Positions 46,801-55,419 of a stretch of 64,000 nucleotides of DNA are shown in pieces; the stretch's first letter is position 1, and each line of letters opens with the position of its first letter. The DNA is from Azolla caroliniana (Eukaryota > Polypodiophyta): assembly GCA_043228905.1 (NCBI GenBank), contig JBHGNT010000007.1:4774001-4838000 (forward strand), read 5' to 3'. The translations under genes were made by a program, and so were the position numbers. Below the pieces are notes generated by a model. That model did no database searches and was not told where the DNA came from. It was given only the letters and a program-made list of their open reading frames with translations.

Positions 46801-47968
46801 CGGCCGAAATCAGGTTCAATCGAACCTCCGGAACGTGTCGGACATCCTTCAACAACATTTTGCATCCGGTCGAGGTTGTCAACCACACGTCTCCTATGCC
46901 GGCAATCCGGCACGTACCTTCATTTCCCATCCGAACACAGCCATGCTCACCGGATGTGTAGGATGAGAAGTATCTTCTTTCCGGGGTCAGGTGGAACGAC
47001 GCTCCGGAATCGACCACCCAGGTAGTCTCATCGCCGGCAATGTTTAGTTCACCTTCTTCGGTGATGAGCATGATCTCCTCTTCACTTGCCGCGAGTGCCG
47101 TTGTTCCTTTCCGGTCCTGCCCTCGCCGATCCGAACCATTCCGGTCCGTGGCTCCCCGATAAGCACCGTTCCGTTCCGAAGACTTCTTCGAATCGGTGTC
47201 GTCGGCTCCGTTGTCTTTTCGGTAATGCCGACAATTCTTTCGGAAGTGCCCCGGCTTCCCACAGTGGAAGCATGTGGGCCTTCCTCTTGACTGCGACCGG
47301 GTCCCCGACTTCTCCCGTCTTTGCGGACTCCGGTTCCGTTGTCTTCCCCGATCCGATTCGGCAAGCAGCATCTTCGGATCGGAGGCTGGTTCTTTATCTC
47401 TTCGACGCGCTTCTTCGTTCAAAATGCTTGTCTTTACCGTTTGTAGGGACAAGTTTTCTTCGGTGCAGGAGGTGCTGAGAGTCACCACCAAGTTCTCCCA
47501 GCTTTCCGGCAATGTACACATCAGTATGATGGCTTGCATTGCATCCTCCAACGGGAACTTGATCGCCGCAAGCTGGTTCACGAATCCCATGAACGTGCTT
47601 ACGTGTTCCACCATACTCTCGCCGTCCCGGTACTTGAGGTTCACTATCTTCCTCATCAGGGAGGTCCGGTTCAACGCATTCTTCCTCTCGTAGAGGCCCG
47701 ACAGCTTCTGCCACATCTCATATGCGTTGGTGTCGTTCGCCACATGTTGTAGAACGCTCACGTCGACGTATTGCCGAATGGTTGCAACGGCTTTCCGGTT
47801 CAGAAGCCTCCATTCCGTCTCAAGTACCCCCTTGGGTATTTCCGACCTGTCGATCGGTTCATACAGGTCCCGAACAATGAGCAGATCCTCCATCTTTATC
47901 TTCCAGTCGGTGTAGTTCTGCGCATTCAGCACTATCATCCCCGGCTGCCCGCTGCTGCCGCCTTCCAT
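43895..47968 (-). CDS. Copia gag-pol polyprotein, intact, 1357 aa
   Basis: A single open frame carries all copia functions. UBN2-type gag spans about residues 10-180, and the CCHC knuckle (CFHCGKPGHFRKNC) lies near 231-244. Protease has WVVDSGASFHLT near 315-327. Pre-integrase has LWHKRLCHMS near 443, and CTDCLAGKQ follows. The integrase core has HTDV near 503, RADNGGEY near 569 and GLAERMNRT near 603. RT has FAPVVKMTSIR near 912 and catalytic YVDDMLIV near 1030. RNase H has ALSTTEAEYMA near 1238 and RYHWIRERI near 1300. The length and domain order match Tork/Tnt1-type elements. The start ATG follows the primer site by about 15 bases. A single frame implies processing by its own protease. The catalytic residues I can see are intact. 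The truncated copia at 11203/21509 is a decayed relative. Confidence 0.97.
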   Translation of the reverse strand: MEGGSSGQPGMIVLNAQNYTDWKIKMEDLLIVRDLYEPIDRSEIPKGVLETEWRLLNRKAVATIRQYVDVSVLQHVANDTNAYEMWQKLSGLYERKNALNRTSLMRKIVNLKYRDGESMVEHVSTFMGFVNQLAAIKFPLEDAMQAIILMCTLPESWENLVVTLSTSCTEENLSLQTVKTSILNEEARRRDKEPASDPKMLLAESDRGRQRNRSPQRREKSGTRSQSRGRPTCFHCGKPGHFRKNCRHYRKDNGADDTDSKKSSERNGAYRGATDRNGSDRRGQDRKGTTALAASEEEIMLITEEGELNIAGDETTWVVDSGASFHLTPERRYFSSYTSGEHGCVRMGNEGTCRIAGIGDVWLTTSTGCKMLLKDVRHVPEVRLNLISAGRLDDEGYAGSIRNGVMKFSKGSLIVARARKFNTLYLMSAWLCPEELNVAADTAGELWHKRLCHMSEKGMKRLAEDNLIPVKHVHLEKCTDCLAGKQNRTSFHSRPPTRRSVPLELVHTDVCQVETKSHGGAQYFVTFIDDHSRKLWTAPLKTKDQVLSVFKELHARVERESGKKLKALRADNGGEYRGQFEKYCRSMGIRLEFTVPKTPELNGLAERMNRTIMERVRSLLAHAKLPKGFWAEAMSTATYVINRSPSVPLDGDTPQRVWTGKEVSYRHLKVFECLAYVHVAKDRRGKLDPKTRPCIFLGYGDDEFGYRVWDPVNKKIFRSRDIIFMEDKTLADWESEKKMKSSKSTGEDQLYEEQSRPARDRLALEDPAEDDVETEPAEEDETDTGTGPDPEMDSDEEETEEPVTEAPERRYPLRERRAPRRFPEPEHVLLTDEGEPESFEEAKLDTHSRRWLSAMQEEMDSLHENHTYELVELPKGKRALRNKWVFKLKPGDAGNPPRYKARIVVKGFQQKKGVDFDEIFAPVVKMTSIRTVLSIAASMDLEVEQMDVKTAFLHGDLEEEIYMQQPEGFEKKGKEHLVCRLKKSLYGLKQAPRQWYRKFDSFMTDEGYHKTQSDHCVFVKKFEGGDCLILLLYVDDMLIVGQDQVKIRMLKKALHRTFSMKDLGPARQILGMHIIRDRKKKQLWLSQEKYVTKVLHRFNMSEARPVGSTLPANCKLSSKQSPKTKAEKEDMMKVPRASTVGSLMYAMVCTRPDIGYAVGVVSRYMSNPGKEHWNAAKWILRYLKGTTNVCLRFSSGKPELDGFTDSDMSADADTSRSTSGYVMTYAGGAVSWQSRLQKTVALSTTEAEYMAAVEAGKEIIWMKDFIRELGIQQEEYRLYCDSQSAIHLAKNAAYHSRTKHIQRRYHWIRERIEDKEFVLTKIHTDENGSDMLTKGLTPDKLEACRKRIGLERHPMPK

Positions 47969-47981
47969 TTTCTGTACTGCA

Positions 47982-47999
47982 GTCGCTCTGATACCAGAT
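47982..47999 (-). other. Primer binding site of young copia, initiator tRNA-Met
   Basis: On the minus strand tctggtatcagagcgact follows the 5' LTR. TGGTATCAGAGC is the standard copia initiator tRNA-Met match. Confidence 0.9.
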
Positions 48000-48592
48000 T
48001 GTTAGAAATTGACGCTTTCAATTAACCTTCACCTCTCGGCCACAACCGAGGAAGTGCGAATCAATGCAGCAGAAAATCGAAAACACAGAGAGAGACTCGA
48101 ATACACAGGGTTTAACGTGGAAAACCCTAGACGGGAAAAACCACGGGAGTGCAAGACTCCAACTATCACTATACGCTGGGAATGTACAATGGCGAGCTGC
48201 AAGGCGACGACCTTGAGCTCGCTGTCCTCGCCACAGGCGGCGGTATTACATAGAGGCGTCGACCTCTTCCTTTCTCTCTCTCTCTCACGGCTGCTCTCAC
48301 TTCGCTCCCTCTAAGTGGAAAACAGAAAAATGAGCAACAACACCAAAACTGTTTGCCCTAAGTCATATTTATACACATATGACTTTCGGGCTATTTACAA
48401 ATATAGCCTCAAGGGCCCTTGGCAAACATATTCACAAATATGTCCCCGCATCCGGATCTCTCTCCAGGTACATTCGTCATCTGGCTCCGTAAACGAGGTC
48501 TTCATCCTCCGGTTCCGTAACCGCAACCGGGCTTGCCGTCATTCATCTCCGGACATCCGACCATCCCATCCGGAGGGACCGTAATCCCAACA
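48000..48592 (-). repeat. 5' LTR of young copia
   Basis: Carries the same TG...CA ends and the minus-strand TATAAATA near 48365-48372, the likely core promoter for the element transcript. Confidence 0.96.
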
Positions 48593-48597
48593 AAATA

Positions 48598-49027
48598 GAG
48601 AGAGAATTAGTACTGGAAAAGGGAAGTACTATTAGTACTAAGAGGATGGGACTGTGTAAGACTCCCGAGAGAGGAAGAGAGAAGAGGAGAGAGAGAGAGA
48701 GATAGCGATGACGAGAGAGGGAGAGAGAGATGATGATAACAGAGGATATATTATGTGAAGAGTAAGTACAAAAGGACTATGAGGCTTAAGACTGGCGTTG
48801 AACCAATTTGGTTCAAACTAATGCCTAGTGCCTTCTTTTATAGTGTTCTCAGGAGTAATCCTGAAGCTTCTAGAATGTTCCAGAGAAATCTGGAATATAC
48901 ATTAATTTCCTATAATAAAACTTAAATGAAAATAATATCCTACGTATTACAATAGATGGTATAATGGTCAAGAGCTCGACCCATATAACATAAGGTCATG
49001 GGTTCGAGTCTTGCCATATATGTGACA
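48598..49027 (-). repeat. 3' LTR of gypsy (main part) with tRNA-like terminus
   Basis: It pairs with 53032-53476. Its outer end holds a tRNA-like segment in plus orientation: ggtataatggtcaagagc (A-box-like region) and ggtcatgggttcgagtc (B-box GGTTCGANNC, near 48996-49010). The other 22 bp of this LTR lie at 43270-43291 across the young copia. Confidence 0.88.
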
Positions 49028-49387
49028 CTATCTTCCCCTTAAAACGACGAGTGGAATGAGTCAACGTTGATTGTGGACCGGGTTTGTCCGAATACTTTCG
49101 ATGGAACTCAGCAAGAAGATCTTGAGCATTGGCGACATGCTCGACGGGTTCCCAAGTACGTTTGCTTGGACTATAGGTGAGCCAATCGACCAAATAATAA
49201 AGTTTGTTGTGAACAAGTTTGGAATCGAGGACGGCAACAACTTCATACTCCGGGCCGGCTTCCAACTCAAGTGGGGGCAGTGGTGGTGTAACATAATCAG
49301 AATAGTGTTTTCTTTATAAGGTTCAAGAAGAGAGCTATGGAAAACCGGATGTATCTGAAGATGCGGAGGGAGATCAAGGCAGAACGT
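48996..49387 (-). pseudogene. Gypsy integrase tail and chromodomain
   Basis: On the minus strand LDLPPHLQIHPVFHSSLLEPY (near 49300-49380) is the conserved end of chromovirus integrase. It is followed after a frame change by a chromodomain: EYEVVAVLDSK, YLVDWLTYSPSKRTWEPVEHV and LLAEFHRKYSDKP near 49040-49250. Chromodomains guide chromovirus integration to chromatin. The integrase tail is interrupted at 49387 by the 1.7-kb insertion and continues from 51127. Confidence 0.85.
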
Positions 49388-51122
49388 TGTCGCGAAGCTT
49401 CACCCGCGTGTGTTACTTGGGCGGAACCATAGGGGGTCTTGGACTAGGGAGTACTCAAGGGATAGAGAAGACTCGAGGTTTGCTTTATGACAATACTACT
49501 TCCCGACCATCTCGTTGCCCTTTGTTTTGTGAGGCGGTGGCTCTCGTTGATCACGACTCGTTGACCTTTCGAGATCACCGCACGAGCCAAGTGATCAAAC
49601 GGGTACAAGCAAGATGAACGCACAAGGGGACGATAACACAAACACGAATGCCCGTACGTCTTTATGAGGAGGAGAGGTGCATGGGCACTCCCGAACGCTC
49701 CCTCATCACAAGACGTCGAACGTATGAGGAAGACACAAAACACACGCACAAATGCTCGTACGCCTTTATGAGGAGGAGAGGTGCATGGGCAAGCCTGAAA
49801 CGCTCCCTCATCATGAGACGACCGAACGTACAAGGAAGACAAAAACACACGCACGAAATGCTCGTACGCCTCTATGAGGAGGAGAGGTGCATGGGCAAGC
49901 CCGGACACTCCCTTGTCACGAGACGACCGAACGTACAAGGAAGACAGAAACACACGCACGAAATGCTCATACGCCTTTATGAGGAGGAGAGGTGCATGGG
50001 CAAGCCCGAAACGGTACCTCGTCACAAGATGACCGAACATACAAGGAAGACACAAACACACACACAAATGCTCGTACGTCTTTATGAGGAGGAGAGGTGC
50101 ATGGGCACACCCGAAACGGTCCCTCTTCACAAGACGGCCGAACGTACAAGGAAGACACAAACACACGCACAAAATGCTCATACGCCTTTATGAGGAGGAG
50201 AGGTGCATGGGCAAGCCCGAAACGGTGCCTCGTCACAAGACGGCCGAACGTACAAGGAAGACACAAACACACGCACAAAATGCTCGTACGCCTTTATGAG
50301 GAGGAGAGGTGCATGGGCAAGTCCAAAACGGTCCCTCATCACAAGACGGCCGAACGTACAAGGAAGACAGTAACAAAGAAAGAAGGAAAGAAAGAAACAC
50401 GAATGATATCGGCCAAAGAAATAAATACGTGTTTGATTCCAACGCAAGAGAACCCTTTATAAAATAGGGTTTGATTACAATGGCAACTTATAGTTAACCA
50501 CAAGCTCAATCAAAACATAAATACTAAATGCCCTTAGCGACAAGAGCAAATCCGAACACGGCGAAGATGAACACATAAGCACCACCAAAATGCCAATCCC
50601 AACGAACCACGACCACCCGAACGGCGAGCACACGGGCTCGCAATGACGAACGGGGCGGAGCAACGTCAAACCAACGAAGCTTGGGCTCACGAGCACTTCG
50701 AGTGCCGACGCGAAGAAGACGAGCACGTGGCGGTGGGGGGATGAAGGGGTATGAGATGAAGAGAAATGGTGAATAAGAAGATGAAGAGCTTCGAAGGAAA
50801 ATTGGCGATAGTCTCCTCCTCCCAAAACGTCCTCCCAAATGAAGTCAATGTGATTATCCACTAGCCCATTAACCCTCTCTTATATAATATATGATTCTAT
50901 CTCTATAAATTCATAGCATGTCTCCCCTCTACCTTTTATCTCTCCTCTCTCTTACTTTTTACACGAGCTTCCATGCATCCTTTCCACCCTTTCCTTTCCC
51001 TTTTCTTTTTCATGTGCTCAATTAATCGCCTTTGTGTGCACACACATTGCACATGCACATTTTGACCCCCCCCCCCCCCTTTCGCCGGTTTTTCCCACTC
51101 TCGAGCACGCCACATCACGACA
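49388..51122 (-). mobile_element. 1.7-kb solo-LTR-like insertion carrying a minisatellite
   Basis: The segment splits a gypsy integrase frame. It has TG...CA ends in both readings (tgtcgcga at 49388, tcacgaca ending at 51122) and the repeat acgt on each side (49384-49387 and 51123-51126, 5 bp with one shared base). On the minus strand a TATA-like tatataagag lies near 50880. No primer site, purine tract or coding domain is found, so a solo LTR from a large-LTR element is the simplest reading. A small non-autonomous element remains possible. Confidence 0.7.
49651..50375. repeat. Minisatellite, seven units of 104-106 bp
   Basis: Each unit contains tttatgaggaggagaggtgc, catgggca, a gtccctc-type phrase, acaagacg(g/a)ccgaacgtac and aaggaagacacaaacacacg. 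Unit starts (tttatgagg) are at 49661, 49765, 49871, 49976, 50081, 50187 and 50293. Frames in both strands are open across units only because of the unit sequence; I do not read them as genes. Confidence 0.93.
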
Positions 51123-51126
51123 ACGT

Positions 51127-51400
51127 GACATCATTAACCTTACTAGTAATACGAAAAGGACCGAGTCGTCGATAATCTAACTTTTCGCACGGTCAAGTAG
51201 TCTTGATGTGACGACGTAAGAGCCATACTCGATCTTCGATGGCAAAAGAGGAGGGAAGCCGATGGCGATCCACATAAGTCTTCTGTGTGTGTTGAGCATG
51301 ACGAAGATGAGTAGAGAGATCCATCTGGATCTTGCGTAGCCTCTCCAAATGACCCTCGGCACGAGGATTGGTAGGTAGCTCCGGGGTGTTTTCCAATCTA
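51127..51400 (-). pseudogene. Gypsy integrase C-terminal region fused to protease by deletion
   Basis: On the minus strand the frame reads EGHLERLRKIQ, HLRHAQHTQKTYVDRHR, DRVWLLRRHIKTT and KLDYRRLGPFRIT, the well-known C-terminal part of chromovirus integrase. It begins immediately after protease (near 51400). The RT, RNase H and integrase core, normally around 3 kb, are missing. Confidence 0.85.
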
Positions 51401-53005
51401 TGTCTAGATTATGTAATTCAAACCAAGGTAATCCCAGGACAATGGGATACTCTGGACTACTAATTATATTAAATGATACTACACACACCTAGGACAACTT
51501 GAATGGGTTCTGACTCTTCTACAATATTCCCGGAAGCAATGGGACAACCATCAATGACTACTACAGATGTGGGGCAAGGAAGTTTTCTTAAGGATATCTT
51601 AGAAGCTTGGGCAAAATTTCGATCCATGAAACAGGAATTAGCTCCGGAATCTAGAAGTGCTGGGACGTGTACTAGGGGAGTACTTTTAGTACTAACCATG
51701 ACTTGGGCTAGGAACACATTTCTAACTTGCTTGGAGGGAATGGAACCACTAATGGGTTGTACAGATCTAGGGTTGTCCAACCAAACGGCTCCTATTTTGG
51801 CTGGACTCAATCATTTAACTCTTCATCTAATTGACTAAGTATTTCAAATTTGTTTGAGATACTTGGGCTATTAATACTATTAATACTATTAGACACTCTA
51901 TTAGTACTATTAATACTATTAGATACTCCTAAGAGCAGAATTGACTCGGGTTTAGTACAGGTTACGATTTGATTTACCTGTCTTCTTGGCCTATGGGGAC
52001 AATTGATTGCGATATGCCCTGGTCCACCGCAATAAAGACATAATCGATTTGCATGTCATTGTTGTTTTTCTTCTTCCGATAACGGGCCACGTCGACGCAT
52101 GGTGTCGATCTCCATCGGTGTCGGAGTATTTGCTTGAGGTACGTCGCGTGCAAACGGTTTAGCCGCGACTGAGGCGTAAGTGGGCTCCGGCCTAGAGCGT
52201 GGTATTTGTAATTGACGTTCCGAACGCCATTCGAAAAGGTGGTTGTCGCATCGGACCGCTCGACTGATTGCCTCCGTAAGAGACTTTGGTTCTTCGAGGA
52301 AGGTTAAAAGTAAATCTTTGACATCGTTTCGCATGCTGTAGTGAAATTGCTCCATTAGTGCCTGATCATCCTAGGGGATATCTGAGGCGAGTAGACGGAA
52401 ATCTGCCGCGTAGGCAGAGGCTGGACAATCACCTTGACACAATCGTCGGATTTTGTTGATCGTCGTCCGGATGCTGTCAGTATCTCCAAAGCAAGCTTTA
52501 AACTCACTAATAAAGTCTTCAAAGTTATTAAGCAAGGGGGATTGTTTTTCTAGAAGCGGAGCGAACCATGCCAAGGCTGAGCCGCTTAGCAACGTGCTTA
52601 TTAGGCCGACTCAGGATGCATTAGTGGGTATCGGGAAGGATGCATTTGGATGACTAAGCGTACCTGATTAAGGAATCCCCTGAATTGTGATCGTGTTCCA
52701 TCAAATTTCACAGGAAGTCCAATCTTGGGCTCTTTATGAAATCCTTGGGGACTTGATCCTTGTTGTTGCAACGCTGCTTCGAGTTGTTGTACCCGTAACG
52801 CTAACTCCCCATGTTGTTGCTGCGTTTGTTGTTTTTTGAGAGAGATTTGATGCAGATCCCCTATCAACCGTTGGTTTTCTTGTTCCAAGGCAACAAATTT
52901 TTCTTTTAGACACTGTAGCTCGGAGAAAACGGATTGATATTCTTGGGCGCTAACAGTAGCCATAGTATAGGAAAAAGGGTAGGAGGATGAGGAAAAACGA
53001 CAAGT
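51400..53005 (-). pseudogene. Gypsy gag and retropepsin, frameshifted
   Basis: On the minus strand gag starts near 52961 (MATVSAQEYQSVFSEL) with a Q-rich coiled-coil-like stretch. It continues with VKFDGTRSQFRGFLNQV, then SGSALAWFAPLLE and FISEFKACFGD of the retrotransposon gag domain near 52480-52590. A CCHC knuckle (CLYCGGPGHIAINC) is near 52000-52050. Retropepsin has ALLDSGANSCFMD near 51650 and YPIVLGLPWF near 51440. Stops near 52600, 52370 and 51815 break the frame. Confidence 0.87.
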
Positions 53006-53031
53006 AGACTTGAGCGGAAATTGGTTCAAAT

Positions 53032-53476
53032 TGTTAGGAATAGTACTAAAACATAGAGAGAATTAGTACTGGAAAAGGGAAGTACTATTAGTACCAAGAG
53101 GACGGGACTGCGTAAGACTCCTGAGAGAGGAAGAGAGAAGAGGAGAGAGAGAGATAACGAGGACGAGAAAGAGAGAGAGATGATGATAACATAGGATATA
53201 TTATGTGAAGAGTAAGTACAAAAGGACTATGAGGCTTAAGACTAGCGTTGAACCAATTTGGTTCAAAATAATGCCTAGTGCCTTCTTTTATAGTGTTCTT
53301 AGGAGTAATCTTGAAGCTTCTAGAATGTTTTAGAGAAATCTGGAATATACGTTAATTTCCTCTAATAAAACTTAAATGAAAATAATATCTTACATGTTAC
53401 AATAGATGGTATAATGGTCAAGAGCTCGACCCATCTAACATAAGGTCATGGGTTCGCGTCTCGCCATATCATGACA
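53032..53476 (-). repeat. 5' LTR of gypsy
   Basis: Partner of 48598-49027 plus 43270-43291. A TATA-like ttttatag (plus) is near 53286. The outer end (53401-53470) carries the same tRNA-like segment with a B-box-like gggttcgcgtc. A palindrome ttgaaccaatttggttcaa occurs near 53248. Confidence 0.9.
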
Positions 53477-53480
53477 CCAT

Positions 53481-54003
53481 CGACTAGAGATTGAAGAAGG
53501 CGGGAGGATTCTTGCTTGCGAGGACAACCAATCTTATTGCACTGAATTGAGGTGCTAGGCCGCCGAGGCATATCTGCACCATTTCATCGTCATCAATGTT
53601 GACATTGATCTACCCGAGGGAGCCGCATAACTCCTTGACCTTCAAGGTGTAGTTGTCGATTGTCATATCCCTCTCTTGAATATTGTTTAACTCTTGACGG
53701 AGTTGAAGTTTTCATGTAGTTGTATTGTCCACGACTCTTTTGGCATTTTGGCCTCTCGGATGTAGCCAAGCATGTGATCATGAACAGATGATGCAAGGCG
53801 GTACAGCACGCGACTCGCCACTTGCTCCCAAGTTGGGTGATCGGCATGTGTCGGGTTGGGTTGATTTTCTTGAGCTCCTTCGATGTAACCCCAATAGCCT
53901 TGGCTGACAAGGTATTGGTGCATCCCGTATTCCCAAGATGCAAAGTTGTTTCTATCAAGTTTCTCGGTAAGAAGAGCGCTTTCCATCTGAGTATTCATGA
54001 TAA
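53481..54003 (-). pseudogene. Older copia gag, right part of host element
   Basis: On the minus strand MNTQMESALLTEKLDRNNFASW starts near 54003 and includes LDRNNFASWEYGMHQYLVSQGYWGYI, the N-terminal copia gag motif (split here by wording). It continues to a frame change near 53690, then INVNIDDDEMVQICLGGL near 53580. It is interrupted at 53480 by the gypsy LTR and resumes at 43265. Confidence 0.85.
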
Positions 54004-54144
54004 TCAATTTGTTTGGAGCACGTTTTCTTCTTCTTCTCTGTGATACAAAATGTGTAGGTTGTTGCTACAACGATCAGCCAGTTCTTCGTGAACGTTGGAT
54101 TAGGCACACTACACGCGGATGGGCTTGGATCAAGCTGCCAAGAA

Positions 54145-54155
54145 CTCTGATGCCA
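54145..54155 (-). other. Primer binding site of the older copia
   Basis: On the minus strand tggcatcagagttc, one change from TGGTATCAGAGC, lies about 140 bp upstream of gag. The LTR end is at 54156 (TGTAAAG in plus orientation). Confidence 0.65.
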
Positions 54156-54243
54156 TGTAAAGAATCAGGTGTGATTTTGTGCAACAGAAGAGTTGTGTGT
54201 GTGTGTGTGTGTGTGCGTGCACGCGCGCGGGCGCGCATTATTT

Positions 54244-54281
<38 letters not shown>
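54156..54281. repeat. Older copia LTR end with (GT)n and (GA)n runs
   Basis: Begins tgtaaagaatcagg next to the primer site. A (GT)n/(GC) run is at 54193-54237 and a GA run at 54248-54278. The outer LTR boundary is not identifiable. Confidence 0.5.
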
Positions 54282-54282
<1 letters not shown>

Positions 54283-54344
54283 TGGATGTAGCTCAGTTGC
54301 CCAATGGAGACCAGGTGGTCATGGGTTCAACCCCTACATTCCAT
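54282..54344 (+). ncRNA. tRNA-like SINE module or tRNA pseudogene, plus strand
   Basis: The sequence tagctcagttgcccaatgga has A-box form and D-arm pairing (gctc/gaga). The phrase ggtcatgggttcaacccc matches variable loop and B-box. The presumed acceptor arms (atggatg and attccat) pair at about five of seven positions. The anticodon arm is too degenerate to assign an amino acid. It is flanked by a GA run. A tRNA-derived SINE head or tRNA pseudogene fits; a working tRNA does not. Confidence 0.55.
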
Positions 54345-54401
54345 AGTGGCATCTAGTGAAATAGAGATATATATGAAGTATATAATAGAGAGGTGAGGAA
54401 A

Positions 54402-54460
54402 TTGGGTTTCGAACCCAAGACACAAGTGCTTGTAGTGTTATCGACTTACCACTAGGGTAA
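54402..54460 (-). ncRNA. tRNA-like SINE module, minus strand
   Basis: On the minus strand tagtggtaagtcg (A-box form) and gggttcgaaaccc (exact B-box GGTTCGANNCC), 36 bp apart, are the internal Pol III promoter elements of tRNA-derived SINEs. Together with 54282-54344 it forms a convergent pair. A (TAA)n run at 54469-54491 lies next to it. Confidence 0.55.
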
Positions 54461-54528
54461 GTTAATTACAATAATAATAATAATAATAATAAACAGAGAG
54501 AGAGAGAGAGAGAGAACACTGTGTATAC

Positions 54529-54780
54529 GGAAAAATAATGAAATTGTATTAACAAGAGAATAAACAACCAACAACTTACAAAGAAGAAGAGAAGGTGCTT
54601 ATGTAGTCACCTTCTCTCTATGTTCTCCCAATACAACCACCTCCTTCCCACGGAAAAATAATGAAATTGTATTAACAAGAGAATAAACAACCAACAACTT
54701 ACATAGAAGAAGAGAATGTGCTTATGTAATCACCTTCTCTCTATGTTCTCTCAATACAACCACCTCTTGGGAAGGAGGTG
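54529..54780. repeat. Tandem duplication, two ~124-bp copies
   Basis: Copies start cggaaaaataatgaaattgt at 54529 and 54652. They share acaagagaataaacaacc, gtgcttatgta and caccttctctctatgttct. There are about eight differences. Confidence 0.92.
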
Positions 54781-55419
54781 GAAACTTAATTGTCTATTGG
54801 TCATAGGACTTAACTTCTATGACATATTAGTTATGATACAAACTGGTGGGATGTTCACACACTTGGTTATTCGTAAGATGTGTTCCCACACTAGGACGTT
54901 GAGTTTGATTCTCAACATAATACACTCCATTCTTTGATGAACGTCTTTCTTCATTAGGTCAATTAGAGCCATATAGATCTCATTGCAATTGTTGAACCTT
55001 GCCAAGAAGTTGTACGTTTCATGTCTGAACACAATTTTCAAAATGGAATCCATGAAGGTTAGAGAACTTGACAAGTTGGAGGCATATTGCGAGTTTTCCA
55101 CTCATCTTGGAGAATACCACAATTGTCATATTTGTATTCTTGATTGGCTTAATGAATCTAACATAAAGAATCTCATCAAGATCTTCCTTTTGCATGTACT
55201 ACATAGTGAGATTTAGGTGATATGGACATTGTTGGATCAATGCCACAAACGTCTTGAGATGTAGCTTGTCTAATAGAATAAGATATCTGAACCCTACATG
55301 CTACCTATTAGATTACTAGAAGAAAGCATAATGTCCTAGGTGTGACCAGACCACAAGGCTACCAAGAGCCATCAACTCAAACTCAAACCACTTTCCCTCA
55401 ACCTCTTCATTAAGCATCC
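54781..55419. other. Unassigned sequence
   Basis: A minus-strand frame of 94 codons at 54817-55101 has ordinary composition but no motif I recognise. No element boundary is seen. Confidence 0.45.

Larger units (their letters stand above)
43292..48592 (-). mobile_element. Full-length young Tork-like copia retrotransposon
   Basis: Two 593-bp LTRs (48000-48592 as 5', 43292-43884 as 3' on the minus strand) differ at only about six positions, all transitions. The 5-bp target duplication aaata is exact (43287-43291 and 48593-48597). The initiator tRNA-Met binding site and a purine tract are present, and the internal polyprotein frame is unbroken. The structure is that of an element capable of autonomous movement; expression is not shown. 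It interrupts the gypsy 3' LTR. Confidence 0.97.
43270..53476 (-). mobile_element. Chromovirus-type Ty3/gypsy element, minus strand, internally deleted
   Basis: LTRs lie at 53032-53476 (5') and at 43270-43291 plus 48598-49027 (3', split by the young copia). The 4-bp repeat ccat flanks both ends (43266-43269 and 53477-53480), possibly 5 bp depending on alignment. Both flanks read as one copia gag. The interior on the minus strand is gag, zinc knuckle, protease, then a deletion to the integrase C-terminus and chromodomain. LTRs differ at roughly two dozen positions by eye, so it is clearly older than the copia nested inside it. Confidence 0.9.

Noticed and set aside
44172-47693. Long plus-strand ORFs at 44172-44684, 45153-45719 and nearby
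   Set aside because: They are antisense shadows of the intact copia polyprotein.
49651-50375. Possible CRISPR array (regular repeats)
   Set aside because: Units are about 105 bp with no short repeat/unique spacer pattern, and the setting is plant retrotransposon DNA. It is a minisatellite.
49648-50462. Open frames across the seven-unit repeat as a repeat-protein gene
   Set aside because: Frames are open on both strands simply because the unit lacks stops. There is no start context or domain.
54282-54344. Functional tRNA gene
   Set aside because: The anticodon arm is degenerate and the acceptor stem is imperfect. SINE-like or pseudogene status fits better.
54817-55101. 94-codon minus-strand ORF
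   Set aside because: No recognisable motif. It could be a retroelement shred, but I cannot support a call.
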